Positions 38,138-45,148 of a stretch of DNA of 47,181 nt are shown one piece after another. The notes below the pieces were generated by a model, which saw nothing but the letters and a program-made list of their open reading frames with translations, was not told the origin of the DNA and made no database searches. Made by a program: the position numbers and the translations under genes. Each line of letters starts with the position of its first letter. The first letter of the stretch is position 1. This DNA is from Nitrosomonas sp. (GTDB taxonomy: Bacteria; Pseudomonadota; Gammaproteobacteria; Burkholderiales; Nitrosomonadaceae). The stretch lies in NCBI GenBank assembly GCA_017984435.1, contig JAGNZK010000021.1, forward strand, positions 1 through 47,181. The letters are read 5' to 3'.

Positions 38138-39369
38138 TTAAACTTCTTAAGATATCTACTAAAAACCCAGCCCTCGGCAATTTCACCTAATTCATTCCTA
38201 AAATTAATCTTTGACCAATTTCTATCTTTTTGAATAAGAAGAATAGTTTGTCCAAAAGTAAGCTCATCTACAATTTCGCTTTTCTGATTGGGTTTCACAT
38301 AAACATTAAGATATTTTTGAGAAACGAATCTAAAATATATAAATTCTGAATTATCACTAAGCAAAGATTTAAAAGAATTTAATTCTTTACGAAGTGGTTG
38401 ATCGATCTCTTTTTCTGTGGGTTGACAGGAAATTAAAGGTAGATGACATTCAGCAAAGTTCTTTATATACGTATCAACAATAGATGGGAAAACTAAATAT
38501 AGTGCAATAAAAGACAAGCTAATAAAAATATACCTTAACCATTCAGGAAGCTGATTAAATAAATCTGCAATCTTTTCAGCATCTTGTGATTCAGTTATAG
38601 AAGTAAGCTGTTGTTTGATAGCTTCTTCATCAAGAATATCATTACTTACACTATGAAACCTATCTTTGCTTCTTATTGAATAAAGTTCACTAATATCAAA
38701 AGAATTTGCAATTAAAGCCGCCGATCTTAAATGCAAATTGGATTCCAATACTAATTCGTTAAGTACAGAATCATTTAAAAATGATTTTATCCCCTGATTT
38801 AAAGAAGACTTGTTAAAAGAATCTAGTACACCTAAACCGCCCGCAGATCTTAAATCATTCTTTAATTTTTCTAAAGCAGTGCTCTCAGCAAGAGAAGCTA
38901 ATCCTCGTGTTGAATGCATTTGAGTAAACGCAGCTTCTGCTAAACCGATATGAGATCCTAAATCGTTTTGTAACTTTTCATATGAATTATTTACAGCAAG
39001 GGAACCTAAGCCTCTAATTGACTGAGAATTAATTAAAGAATCGACCACGCCTAAACCGCCTAAAGATCTTAAATCGTTCTTCAATTTTTCTAGAGCAGTG
39101 CTCTCAGCAAGAGAAGCTAATCCTCGTGTTGAATGCATTTGAGTAAACGCAGCTTCTGCTAAACCAATATGAGATCCTAAATCGTTTTGTAACTTTTCAT
39201 ATGAATTATTTATAGCAAGGGAAGCTAAGCCTCTAATTGACTGAGAATTAATCAAAGAATCGACCACATCCAAACCAGTAAATCTTAAATCATTTTGTAA
39301 TTTTTTGAGTGTATTGTGATTAGCAAGGGAAGCCAATCCTCGTGCTGAATTAAGTTCATCTATAAACAT
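38134..39369 (-). CDS. Repeat-membrane-SH3 cargo protein
   Basis: A 411-aa protein not recognised as a known phage protein. Residues 10-190 are five 36-37-aa repeats, each starting RGLASLA or RGLGSLA and containing KLQNDL or KLKNDL; two alternating types form a 73-aa higher-order unit. A helical region follows, then one membrane segment (about 279-299, YIFISLSFIALYLVFPSIV) and a C-terminal bacterial SH3 domain (about 347-411, VYVKPNQKSEIVDELTFGQ, NWSKINF, GWVFSRYL). No signal peptide. The likely topology is repeats in the cytoplasm and SH3 in the periplasm. It sits beyond zot, the usual place for phage cargo genes, so host defence, superinfection exclusion or cell-wall sensing are possible roles. 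Confidence 0.8.
   Translation of the reverse strand: MFIDELNSARGLASLANHNTLKKLQNDLRFTGLDVVDSLINSQSIRGLASLAINNSYEKLQNDLGSHIGLAEAAFTQMHSTRGLASLAESTALEKLKNDLRSLGGLGVVDSLINSQSIRGLGSLAVNNSYEKLQNDLGSHIGLAEAAFTQMHSTRGLASLAESTALEKLKNDLRSAGGLGVLDSFNKSSLNQGIKSFLNDSVLNELVLESNLHLRSAALIANSFDISELYSIRSKDRFHSVSNDILDEEAIKQQLTSITESQDAEKIADLFNQLPEWLRYIFISLSFIALYLVFPSIVDTYIKNFAECHLPLISCQPTEKEIDQPLRKELNSFKSLLSDNSEFIYFRFVSQKYLNVYVKPNQKSEIVDELTFGQTILLIQKDRNWSKINFRNELGEIAEGWVFSRYLKKFN
38831..39268. repeat. Two tandem 219-bp DNA repeats inside the cargo gene
   Basis: Copies at 38831-39049 and 39050-39268 are nearly identical (for instance 38876-39040 against 39095-39259 differ at only a few positions). Each encodes one 73-aa double repeat of the 411-aa protein. 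The near identity at DNA level indicates recent duplication or gene conversion, and copy number may vary between strains. Confidence 0.85.
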
Positions 39370-39679
39370 ACAATCTCCAATCTAAATATTTAATCAGATA
39401 ATATTTCTTTTAATAAAACCATTATATTGTTTACCAGAATGGCATTAGGCGATCATTAACCAAGATAAAAATGACATCAATGCATTGACCCGCTACGAAA
39501 AATCGAGAACTCCTACATTTTGCCTTTGGCAAAGCCTCGGAGCCTCCTTTCGATATTTTCTGCTAGTTAAAATTTAAGTTAGCCAAGTTGCCCTACTTAA
39601 GCAGTAAAGTAGTAACTACATTTCCTCACTTAGCTTTCACTCAGGTAGGGGCAATTATTCTCGCAGATTTATTAAGTCA
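39370..39679. other. Non-coding stretch between two cargo genes with hairpins
   Basis: About 310 bp with no convincing gene. It holds hairpins TTTGCC-TTT-GGCAAA (39519-39533) and CTACTT/AAGTAG (39593-39612). It could contain the promoter of the 411-aa gene or a phage origin or packaging element. Confidence 0.4.
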
Positions 39680-39928
39680 TTAACGTTCTTTTACAGATTG
39701 AGAAAGAACTGATCCCGCTAGACTTTTTGTTTCATCACTAAATTTCTTACTATTAAGAACTATTGCTGCACGATCCTCCATTTTAGAGCTAGTTTGCTTC
39801 GCACTATTAATTTGTGATAACGCAGAACCTGCCAAACTCTTTGCTACTGCGGATGAGTTTGGGTCTCTTAATGTTTTAGATGCTTGTGAGCCTAAGCTTT
39901 TTGATGTTTTACGTGAATTACCTGACAT
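39680..39928 (-). CDS. Small Ser/Ala-rich internally repeated protein
   Basis: An 82-aa protein starting at ATG 39928, with GGAG 9 nt upstream (the frame extends 21 codons further but without a ribosome binding site). It holds two copies of a KSLAGSxLSQ motif (KSLAGSALSQ and KSLAGSVLSQ) about 35 residues apart, and related fragments (SKSLGSQASKTL). Highly polar, no membrane segment. Similar Ser/Ala-rich proteins are widespread in proteobacteria without known role, from memory. It lies between zot and the 411-aa gene. Confidence 0.7.
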   Translation of the reverse strand: MSGNSRKTSKSLGSQASKTLRDPNSSAVAKSLAGSALSQINSAKQTSSKMEDRAAIVLNSKKFSDETKSLAGSVLSQSVKER

Positions 39929-40080
39929 ATAAAACTCCATATTTAGATAAAAATAGTCAAATAAATATTTTTTTGAAATATCCAAAACCACTATATGTAG
40001 TATTTAAAAAAATATTTATGGCCAATTATAGTATATGTGCGTGAATTTGTAAATTTTGACTATTAAGAATATTTTAATTG

Positions 40081-41043
40081 TCAATTAATATTTTTATTAT
40101 TTAACCATCCAAACCTAACCGCCGCCGCACAACTCTCCGGAACAATATTCAAGCGTTGCGCCTTATGTCCATAACAAACACAGTTCGTTTTGTTCTCAAC
40201 ACAAGCCGCAACCTGTGACCAGTCCACTTGATCCGATACCATTGATAAACTTGATTTGGTTTCAGTCGTGATGATTGGTTGCGAAATATTGACCGCTTTA
40301 ACTGGCTCTATAGGCTCTTGTTTTACTGTTGCTGATGCTGCGGTATCATTTAATGCGATGGGCGTCTCCAATCGCTCTGTAATGCGTCCATACGTGAACA
40401 TCGCCATAGCGGGTACCGCGAACAATAGAAAAAGTGCTGCATAGACCATTTTGGGTATGGCACGCTTCGGTTTTTCTAAATGAAGGCTGGCTGAATAGTA
40501 AAGTTCGAAGGCTTTCTTTTCGATGTGATACGGTTTTTTGACTGCATTCTGCCGATTGGTTTTCAGTTTCGGATTAGCGCAGTATTCCGACCATTCATAA
40601 CTTTTAGATCCTGACCATTCCTGACTTAAGTGAATATGACGATCTGCATTCTCCAATACGAACGGATGCACGAACTTTGGCGATTGGGTAATCACCAGGA
40701 AATCCAGGCCGTGCTTTCTGTGTTGAGAGAGATACTTGATATATTCCGGTGGATCTCTTAGATCGATGGCCGGCCAAGGATAAGCAGCTTCATCCACTAC
40801 AATCAGACTGCCTTCTACGATGTTGTTTAGTTTCTGTTTTCCTTCCGGCTCAGTTTCATCGACCGGTGTGCGTTCTGCCCAGGTTTTGAGCTTGGCTATC
40901 GATAATTTGATGTGCATGAGTTTCAAGTCAGGAATGCCGCACACGTAAACAATGCGATCCGCTTCCACAGCAGGTTTGATGTGGCTCCATACCGCATGAT
41001 TGGTTTTGCCACATCCAGGCGTGGCGGTCAGTATGATGATCAT
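40081..41043 (-). CDS. Zot-like assembly ATPase (gpI)
   Basis: The filamentous-phage assembly/export ATPase. The 320-aa protein has Walker A TPGCGKT at 8-14, Walker B IVVDEA at 81-86, a QHRKHGLDFLVITQSP segment typical of the Zot family, and one membrane segment at about 199-218 (MVYAALFLLFAVPAMAMF). The C-terminal periplasmic tail has four Cys residues (CVENKTNCVCYG, ESCAAA). Despite the name zonula occludens toxin, its phage role is virion extrusion. It overlaps the upstream gene by 4 nt. Confidence 0.93.
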   Translation of the reverse strand: MIIILTATPGCGKTNHAVWSHIKPAVEADRIVYVCGIPDLKLMHIKLSIAKLKTWAERTPVDETEPEGKQKLNNIVEGSLIVVDEAAYPWPAIDLRDPPEYIKYLSQHRKHGLDFLVITQSPKFVHPFVLENADRHIHLSQEWSGSKSYEWSEYCANPKLKTNRQNAVKKPYHIEKKAFELYYSASLHLEKPKRAIPKMVYAALFLLFAVPAMAMFTYGRITERLETPIALNDTAASATVKQEPIEPVKAVNISQPIITTETKSSLSMVSDQVDWSQVAACVENKTNCVCYGHKAQRLNIVPESCAAAVRFGWLNNKNIN

Positions 41044-41333
41044 TTCGGTATCACTCCCAGTTTAGGCAACAATAAAAAGGTCATGCGGAACGTAATCGCA
41101 CCCATGATGATGCCAAGCGCTTGGCCAAACCCGGCCAGGTTGATGATCTGCAATGCAAACGATGGGATGTTGCCGTAGTAGCCTTGTGCCTGGGCATAGA
41201 GCAATTCAAACGCAATGGCGATGGCGCCATAGCTGATAACCCCTATTCCCAAACCCATAAGTGCGCGAACCGCTAAGAATCCAACATAAGAACTTAAGAA
41301 AGCACCAAGGGGTATGATCAGAAGATTAAACAT
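41040..41333 (-). CDS. Minor coat protein pVI-like (DUF2523)
   Basis: A 97-aa hydrophobic protein with three predicted membrane segments (about 2-20, 24-45, 66-90). It has the size, position between pIII and zot, and composition of the pVI-like DUF2523 family, which caps the virion end together with pIII. Its start and stop overlap both neighbours (1 nt and 4 nt), showing tight translational coupling. Confidence 0.82.
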   Translation of the reverse strand: MFNLLIIPLGAFLSSYVGFLAVRALMGLGIGVISYGAIAIAFELLYAQAQGYYGNIPSFALQIINLAGFGQALGIIMGAITFRMTFLLLPKLGVIPK

Positions 41334-42646
41334 TATTTAGCCTCCGTGCTGCGTACACCTGAAACGATGTAGATGCCAGCGATTGACGCCAGCAGTAAGA
41401 TGAAAGGATTGATCATGATGGCGGTATCACAAATCGGTTGGGTTGGAATGGTGAACGTGTGACCTACGCCGGATAAAGCGACATCGATATCCGGTGGACA
41501 GGTGCCCTCTCCCCAACTGGTACTTGAGAATGTAGCCTGGACGTTATGCGTAGGCAGTTCAGCCGGTGGCACTTCATCGAACTTGATCTCGAAGGTCTGC
41601 GGCTTGTTCTCTGTTTGTGGCTGTGAACTGTAGCTGGTGGAGGTATTGGAGCTGATCTGCGTGTTGTTGTTATCGTACTGGATCTTGGTGACCGTTTCCT
41701 TGATGATGACTTTGCCGGGTTTTTCCGTGGTACCGGCATCAATGGCTTCAATTTCTGTGACTGTTTCTTGTCTGCCGGTAACATTGCCTTGTGCGTCTTT
41801 GGTAGGTGTTGATTCAACGCCCAGGCGTGCTTTTTGGTTTGGGTTTAGCGTTGGAATGCCGGTGGTTGGAATCGGTATTCCTTTATCGTTTAACTCAGGT
41901 ACAAAGCGGGCATCGTTGAGCAATGATTCTTTAGCATTCCAATCTGCGGTAGTTGTCGGTGTTGACGTAGGTACAGGTGGAACAAAAGTACCTATCATTG
42001 TGCCCTGAAAAAGCTCTGAATAAGATCCGTCAGATTTAAACCTTAGACGATAATCAAGACCGACAAGCGTTCCAGCGTTATAACGTGGCTGTGAGTCGCC
42101 AAACTCGCAATTAGATGGATTAGCAGCAAAACACGCATTGGCAGCTTGAACAGCAGCACGATAATTCTTGTCTGGATAACAGGGAGCACCTCCACCATTA
42201 TTGATGCACCAGCCAACATGGGTTTCGATGGCGGCTGTTCCTGTCGGGCTGGAGAATGTCTTAAAAACGCCATCGACATTGCAAATGTCAGTCAATTCAC
42301 AAACCAGTGATGCGGCGGTGATTGCCATGCCAACGGGACCACCCAGAACCGCCAGAGCACGAACGGCTTTACCGACTCTCGATACATCAACATCGGCGGT
42401 TTTGGTGATGTCAAAGGATTGCAGACCCTTGGAAGTCTGAATCATTGCGGTCGATGTGGTGCTTAATCCGGTTGGCGGTGAATTGAGCGTAATGCGCGAT
42501 GTGCCATTGCTGTCTGAGAATGCTTTGGTATAGGTACCGGATTCATTCTTGATCCATCCAGCCAGGTCGATTTCGCCTGGCTCGGCGGCATAGGATGAAC
42601 TTGCACAGAATAGCAAACTGATTAAACAGCGGTGAATATAAGCCAT
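41333..42646 (-). CDS. pIII-like adsorption/minor coat protein
   Basis: The presumed receptor-binding tip protein. From ATG 42646 it has 437 aa: a signal peptide (MAYIHRCLISLLFCASSSYA), a large Thr/Ser/Asn-rich extracellular part with paired cysteines (LVCELTDICN, CINNGGGAPCY, NACFAANPSNCEFG), a linker rich in Thr/Gln/Lys (about 270-370), and a C-terminal membrane anchor (INPFILLLASIAGIYIVSGV). The frame is open further upstream, but ATG 42646 starts the signal peptide. The upstream end overlaps the 25-aa peptide gene in another frame. Receptor unknown; pIII-type proteins are not conserved in sequence. Confidence 0.85.
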   Translation of the reverse strand: MAYIHRCLISLLFCASSSYAAEPGEIDLAGWIKNESGTYTKAFSDSNGTSRITLNSPPTGLSTTSTAMIQTSKGLQSFDITKTADVDVSRVGKAVRALAVLGGPVGMAITAASLVCELTDICNVDGVFKTFSSPTGTAAIETHVGWCINNGGGAPCYPDKNYRAAVQAANACFAANPSNCEFGDSQPRYNAGTLVGLDYRLRFKSDGSYSELFQGTMIGTFVPPVPTSTPTTTADWNAKESLLNDARFVPELNDKGIPIPTTGIPTLNPNQKARLGVESTPTKDAQGNVTGRQETVTEIEAIDAGTTEKPGKVIIKETVTKIQYDNNNTQISSNTSTSYSSQPQTENKPQTFEIKFDEVPPAELPTHNVQATFSSTSWGEGTCPPDIDVALSGVGHTFTIPTQPICDTAIMINPFILLLASIAGIYIVSGVRSTEAK

Positions 42647-42699
42647 AGTGCACCCATGAAAGCGAGAAGATAGAAAAAGTCGTAGAGCCAAAGTTCCAT
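42622..42699 (-). CDS. 25-aa hydrophobic minor coat peptide (pVII/pIX-like)
   Basis: A frame of 25 codons, MELWLYDFFYLLAFMGALWL then IFTAV, almost wholly a single membrane helix. Its ATG shares one base with the stop codon of the 104-aa gene (TAATG), a classic re-initiation arrangement, and its 3' end overlaps the pIII start in a different frame. Filamentous phages have pVII and pIX of about 32-33 hydrophobic residues in this part of the genome. Too short for routine gene callers. Supported by position, composition and coupling, not by a database match. Confidence 0.6.
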   Translation of the reverse strand: MELWLYDFFYLLAFMGALWLIFTAV

Positions 42700-43013
42700 T
42701 ATTGAAATGCCTTGATAATTGCGCGGATGGTGAAACCGGCGATCAGAATCAATGCCAGTTCCCACATGAGGGCGGTTTGATTAAGTAGGGATGGATCACA
42801 GGTGACGGCTTGCGGCGTGAAATTCCAAGGTGTACCAGATGTTCCGTTGGTGACGTTGTAGGACTGCATAATCACATAACCGCCAGGATCGGCAGTGCAG
42901 TTAATCATTGTGGTAGTTAAGCCGCCACCCGACAACTTGAAACATTCTTGCGCGAAGGCAACGTGAAAATCGTATAAGGTGTCGTGGCAGATGCTATGGA
43001 ATTTATAGCCCAT
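42699..43013 (-). CDS. Inovirus membrane protein, 104 aa
   Basis: A 104-aa protein with a Cys-containing N-terminal part (C9, C24, C39, C72) and a C-terminal membrane helix (about 81-98, ALMWELALILIAGFTIRAII). No cleavable signal peptide. It is positioned between the major coat and the minor-tip genes, where CTX- and Xanthomonas-type phages carry similar small membrane proteins of unclear role (minor coat). Its stop is coupled to the 25-aa peptide start. Confidence 0.7.
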   Translation of the reverse strand: MGYKFHSICHDTLYDFHVAFAQECFKLSGGGLTTTMINCTADPGGYVIMQSYNVTNGTSGTPWNFTPQAVTCDPSLLNQTALMWELALILIAGFTIRAIIKAFQ

Positions 43014-43064
43014 CTTTAGATGTCCGAAGTGTTGAAGGGGGCAAAAGCCCCCTTATGAATCAGG

Positions 43065-43340
43065 TTAGAATGCGTTTCTGATCCACTTCCAAACTTTGAT
43101 GCCAATGTGAACCAAGATCACGGCAGCGCCTACGGTTGCGACGTCCGTTGCTGCGGATGTGATGGCCGTGGTGACGCCTTCGGGGACTGCGGAATGTGCT
43201 GGAGAAAGAAAACCAAATGTGAGACCGAAGGTAAGCAGGATTGCAGTCAAAGAGTGTTTGGTTTTGTTGATTACACGGTTACCGACAGTCGTCACGACGT
43301 CTTTTACTTTCTTGCAGATGTTTTTAACGTTTTGCCACAT
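43065..43340 (-). CDS. Major coat protein pVIII-like
   Basis: From ATG 43340 (AAGGAG 9 nt upstream) the preprotein has 91 aa: a long leader of about 51 residues with a basic N-terminus and a hydrophobic core (LTAILLTFGLTFGFLSPAHSA), then a mature coat of 40 residues. The mature part shows the pVIII pattern: short amphipathic N-terminus (VPEGVTTAITSAATDVATVG), hydrophobic helix (AAVILVHIGI) and basic C-terminus (KVWKWIRNAF) for DNA contact. The leader is more than twice that of phage fd (23 residues). Confidence 0.87.
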   Translation of the reverse strand: MWQNVKNICKKVKDVVTTVGNRVINKTKHSLTAILLTFGLTFGFLSPAHSAVPEGVTTAITSAATDVATVGAAVILVHIGIKVWKWIRNAF

Positions 43341-43410
43341 GGTTAATACTCCTTTTGAAATGGTGCGGGATTGCACCCCATACGCCCACACGTGAGCGTA
43401 TAGGCTGGAA

Positions 43411-44430
43411 TCACTCCCCTACTGCTTTTAAGTGTGGAATGTCATCTTCCAGGCTGTACCATTCCGGCATTGATAGAGGTTTCATTTCTACTATGCGAAC
43501 CTTGACCGGGAAAGTTTCGATATTTCGCGGTTCGGTAATATCGATACCGTAATCGCGCAAGATTCGCGCGTGACGATAAAAAGTACCATTGCTTAACAAT
43601 TGTCTGAGATCCTGTCCTGCCATCCATGCCGCCGCATGTACTCTGCTTTTTGTCGGTATTGCATCCAAAATGTCCGGCTCGTCACTGCGATCAACGGCGT
43701 TGAAGATTTCAGTTTGTTCATGAAAAATCTTAACAAGTTTTTCATCACTGATTTTGTTAATTTCCATCATGTCGAGATCGTTTAAGAGTCTACGTTTCAG
43801 TTCAATTTCCACTCGAACCACTCCTTGTTCTTTACACCATAAATAAGTTGGATCATCTTCTGCACATCCATGTTTTAGCATTTCGATGTGCTTGATATAG
43901 GCTTTTAGCATGTGCCGGGAATTTACCCACCAGACTGACTCATCCCCTGCCCGGCCTTTCTTCATTCTTGATACTGAACGGGTAGCAAGCCAGCGTATTA
44001 GGTGCCTTGCCTGTGATTCTGAACCCGTCGCAAAATTGGCGGTAAGGTCGATGCGAGATACTCGCGCCGATGGTGCCCCTGACTCACCAATTGCATGCCC
44101 AACTTTTCCGGCATTGAAAGCTGGTAGGCTTCTAGCCAGCAATATTCGATTACATTTTCTAAGGGTTTCCTGCCATCCACAATTGAACAGGTTGTCTTTG
44201 CGAGAAAACCTGCCCACGTTTCCACTAAGTGATATATGTCTACCGTCACTTTTGATACGTAGGCTGGTTTCATGAGACCCTGAAAAATTCGCGGCGCGAA
44301 CTCTTTCAAAACGAGCATTTCCAAGGGGATCGTAGTCGACATTGATTCCGCCGGTGTAGATGGGGAACGGTTCCGACTCTGTATGTAACTGAGAAATGGT
44401 GAGCCAATCGATAAAGATTTCATTAGCCAT
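43411..44430 (-). CDS. Rolling-circle replication initiator (RstA/gpII type)
   Basis: A 339-aa phage replication protein beginning MANEIFIDWLTISQLH, the usual N-terminus of the Phage_CRI/Rep_trans family. Other family features: the RFSRKDNLF region, SRIDLTANFATGS and VRVEIELKRRLLNDLD; a catalytic Tyr for nicking the plus strand should lie in the ARHLIRWLA to YIKHIEMLKHG region, but I cannot point to it with certainty. The frame opens 10 codons earlier at ATG 44460 without a good ribosome binding site. It is transcribed with the ssDNA-binding protein from the early promoter. Confidence 0.88.
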   Translation of the reverse strand: MANEIFIDWLTISQLHTESEPFPIYTGGINVDYDPLGNARFERVRAANFSGSHETSLRIKSDGRHISLSGNVGRFSRKDNLFNCGWQETLRKCNRILLARSLPAFNAGKVGHAIGESGAPSARVSRIDLTANFATGSESQARHLIRWLATRSVSRMKKGRAGDESVWWVNSRHMLKAYIKHIEMLKHGCAEDDPTYLWCKEQGVVRVEIELKRRLLNDLDMMEINKISDEKLVKIFHEQTEIFNAVDRSDEPDILDAIPTKSRVHAAAWMAGQDLRQLLSNGTFYRHARILRDYGIDITEPRNIETFPVKVRIVEMKPLSMPEWYSLEDDIPHLKAVGE

Positions 44431-44472
44431 GCTCGAATATTTAAGAGGTAAATTGATCACAAATTAATAAAA

Positions 44473-44489
44473 ATTCCCAAAATGGGAAT
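44473..44489. other. Perfect hairpin between ssb-like and rep genes
   Basis: ATTCCCA-AAA-TGGGAAT, a 7-bp perfect stem with a 3-nt loop, immediately before the replication gene on the minus strand. It could be a translational operator of the phage ssDNA-binding protein, known in fd-type phages to repress translation, or part of the replication origin. Confidence 0.45.
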
Positions 44490-44505
44490 GAACGGCGTAG
44501 TGTTA

Positions 44506-44820
44506 CTAGCCGTTGGATGCAGATTTCAAAACTGGCTGAGTTGTGGTGCCGGTCACAATCTGTGAAATTTTGCCTTTGTACAAAGATGGTTCAAGAACCA
44601 AATCCAAGGTGCAGGGATATTTGAAGGTTGAGAATTGATCGATGATGGAAGGATCAAGCGGCATTTCACCAGGTTCATAACCATAACCTTTCACGCTGAA
44701 TTTTGCGCTAGCAACATTTTCAATAGGGACAATTACAAAAATGGCACCCATATCGAACTGGTTGCCGGATTCCTTCGCTGTTCCTTTCATTTCTTTAACG
44801 CCAAGTACGTGGATTTTCAT
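44506..44820 (-). CDS. Phage single-stranded DNA-binding protein (gV/RstB-like)
   Basis: A 104-aa beta-rich protein in the position of gV/RstB, just upstream of the replication gene. MKIHVLGVKEMKGTAKESGN followed by DMGAIFVIVPIENV and a KYPCTLDLVLEP strand agrees with the OB-like helix-destabilising proteins of filamentous phages. AAAGGAG precedes the ATG. It should coat the plus strand and hold it for assembly. Family assignment is by position and pattern. Confidence 0.75.
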   Translation of the reverse strand: MKIHVLGVKEMKGTAKESGNQFDMGAIFVIVPIENVASAKFSVKGYGYEPGEMPLDPSIIDQFSTFKYPCTLDLVLEPSLYKGKISQIVTGTTTQPVLKSASNG

Positions 44821-44886
44821 TTTTGATGCTCCTTTGAAGATAGATAAAAAAATAGATCATGCCTTCGCTCTTCCTTGCGTCATCGC

Positions 44887-45051
44887 TCAGTCATGATCCT
44901 CGTCTGCTACTAAATCGTGTGTGTCGGTTATATATTGATAATCGCTGTCAGACATGATTGCGTCGGGGTGGTAGCTGCGCCAACAATCGCCGAGTTCTGG
45001 AAATTTGCTATTGTCGGTAGCTTGAATTATTGCTAAGTGATATGAATTCAT
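44887..45051 (-). CDS. Small early phage protein (54 aa)
   Basis: A 54-codon frame from ATG 45051 to TGA at 44887, the first gene downstream of the leftward early promoter, with GGGG upstream of the start. The product is acidic, beginning MNSYHLAIIQATDNSKFPEL and ending DLVADEDHD. No family recognised. Its place at the head of the early operon and the absence of stops in an otherwise non-coding 328-bp gap support it. Confidence 0.6.
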   Translation of the reverse strand: MNSYHLAIIQATDNSKFPELGDCWRSYHPDAIMSDSDYQYITDTHDLVADEDHD

Positions 45052-45061
45052 AAAAACCCCG

Positions 45062-45090
45062 TTGACATGTAGAAATTAGAATCGTAAGAT
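45062..45090 (+). promoter_or_regulatory. Rightward promoter of the repressor gene
   Basis: TTGACA (45062-45067), 17 bp, TAAGAT (45085-45090). Transcription would start near 45097, within the first operator, so the repressor is probably autoregulated. Confidence 0.6.
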
Positions 45091-45092
45091 GC

Positions 45093-45106
45093 GAACAAAT
45101 ATGTTC
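45093..45106. promoter_or_regulatory. Operator O1 (GAACAAATATGTTC)
   Basis: Inverted repeat GAACA-AATA-TGTTC. The identical 14-mer is found again 26 bp downstream. It lies over the start site of the rightward promoter and just downstream of the leftward one. Likely bound by the adjacent HTH repressor. Confidence 0.7.
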
Positions 45107-45108
45107 AC

Positions 45109-45138
45109 ACTATAAACAGAACAAATATGTTCTGTCAA
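45109..45138 (-). promoter_or_regulatory. Leftward early promoter
   Basis: On the minus strand TTGACA (45138-45133), 18 bp, TATAGT (45114-45109). It would transcribe the 54-aa gene, the ssDNA-binding protein and the replication initiator. Operator O2 fills the spacer and overlaps the -35, so a bound repressor should exclude RNA polymerase. Confidence 0.65.
45116..45135. promoter_or_regulatory. Operator O2 (ACAGAACA-AATA-TGTTCTGT)
   Basis: The second operator, with longer arms of 8 bp and the same AATA centre as O1. It sits between the -35 and -10 of the leftward early promoter. The longer arms suggest the stronger site. Confidence 0.7.
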
Positions 45139-45148
45139 GGGGAAAATT

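Noticed and set aside
38831-39268. CRISPR-like repeats
   Set aside because: The repeats are 219 bp, contiguous and coding; there are no short repeats with unique spacers anywhere in the window.
40081-41043. Zonula occludens toxin as a virulence factor
   Set aside because: The protein is the phage assembly ATPase; the eukaryote-active C-terminal peptide of the Vibrio protein is not recognisable.
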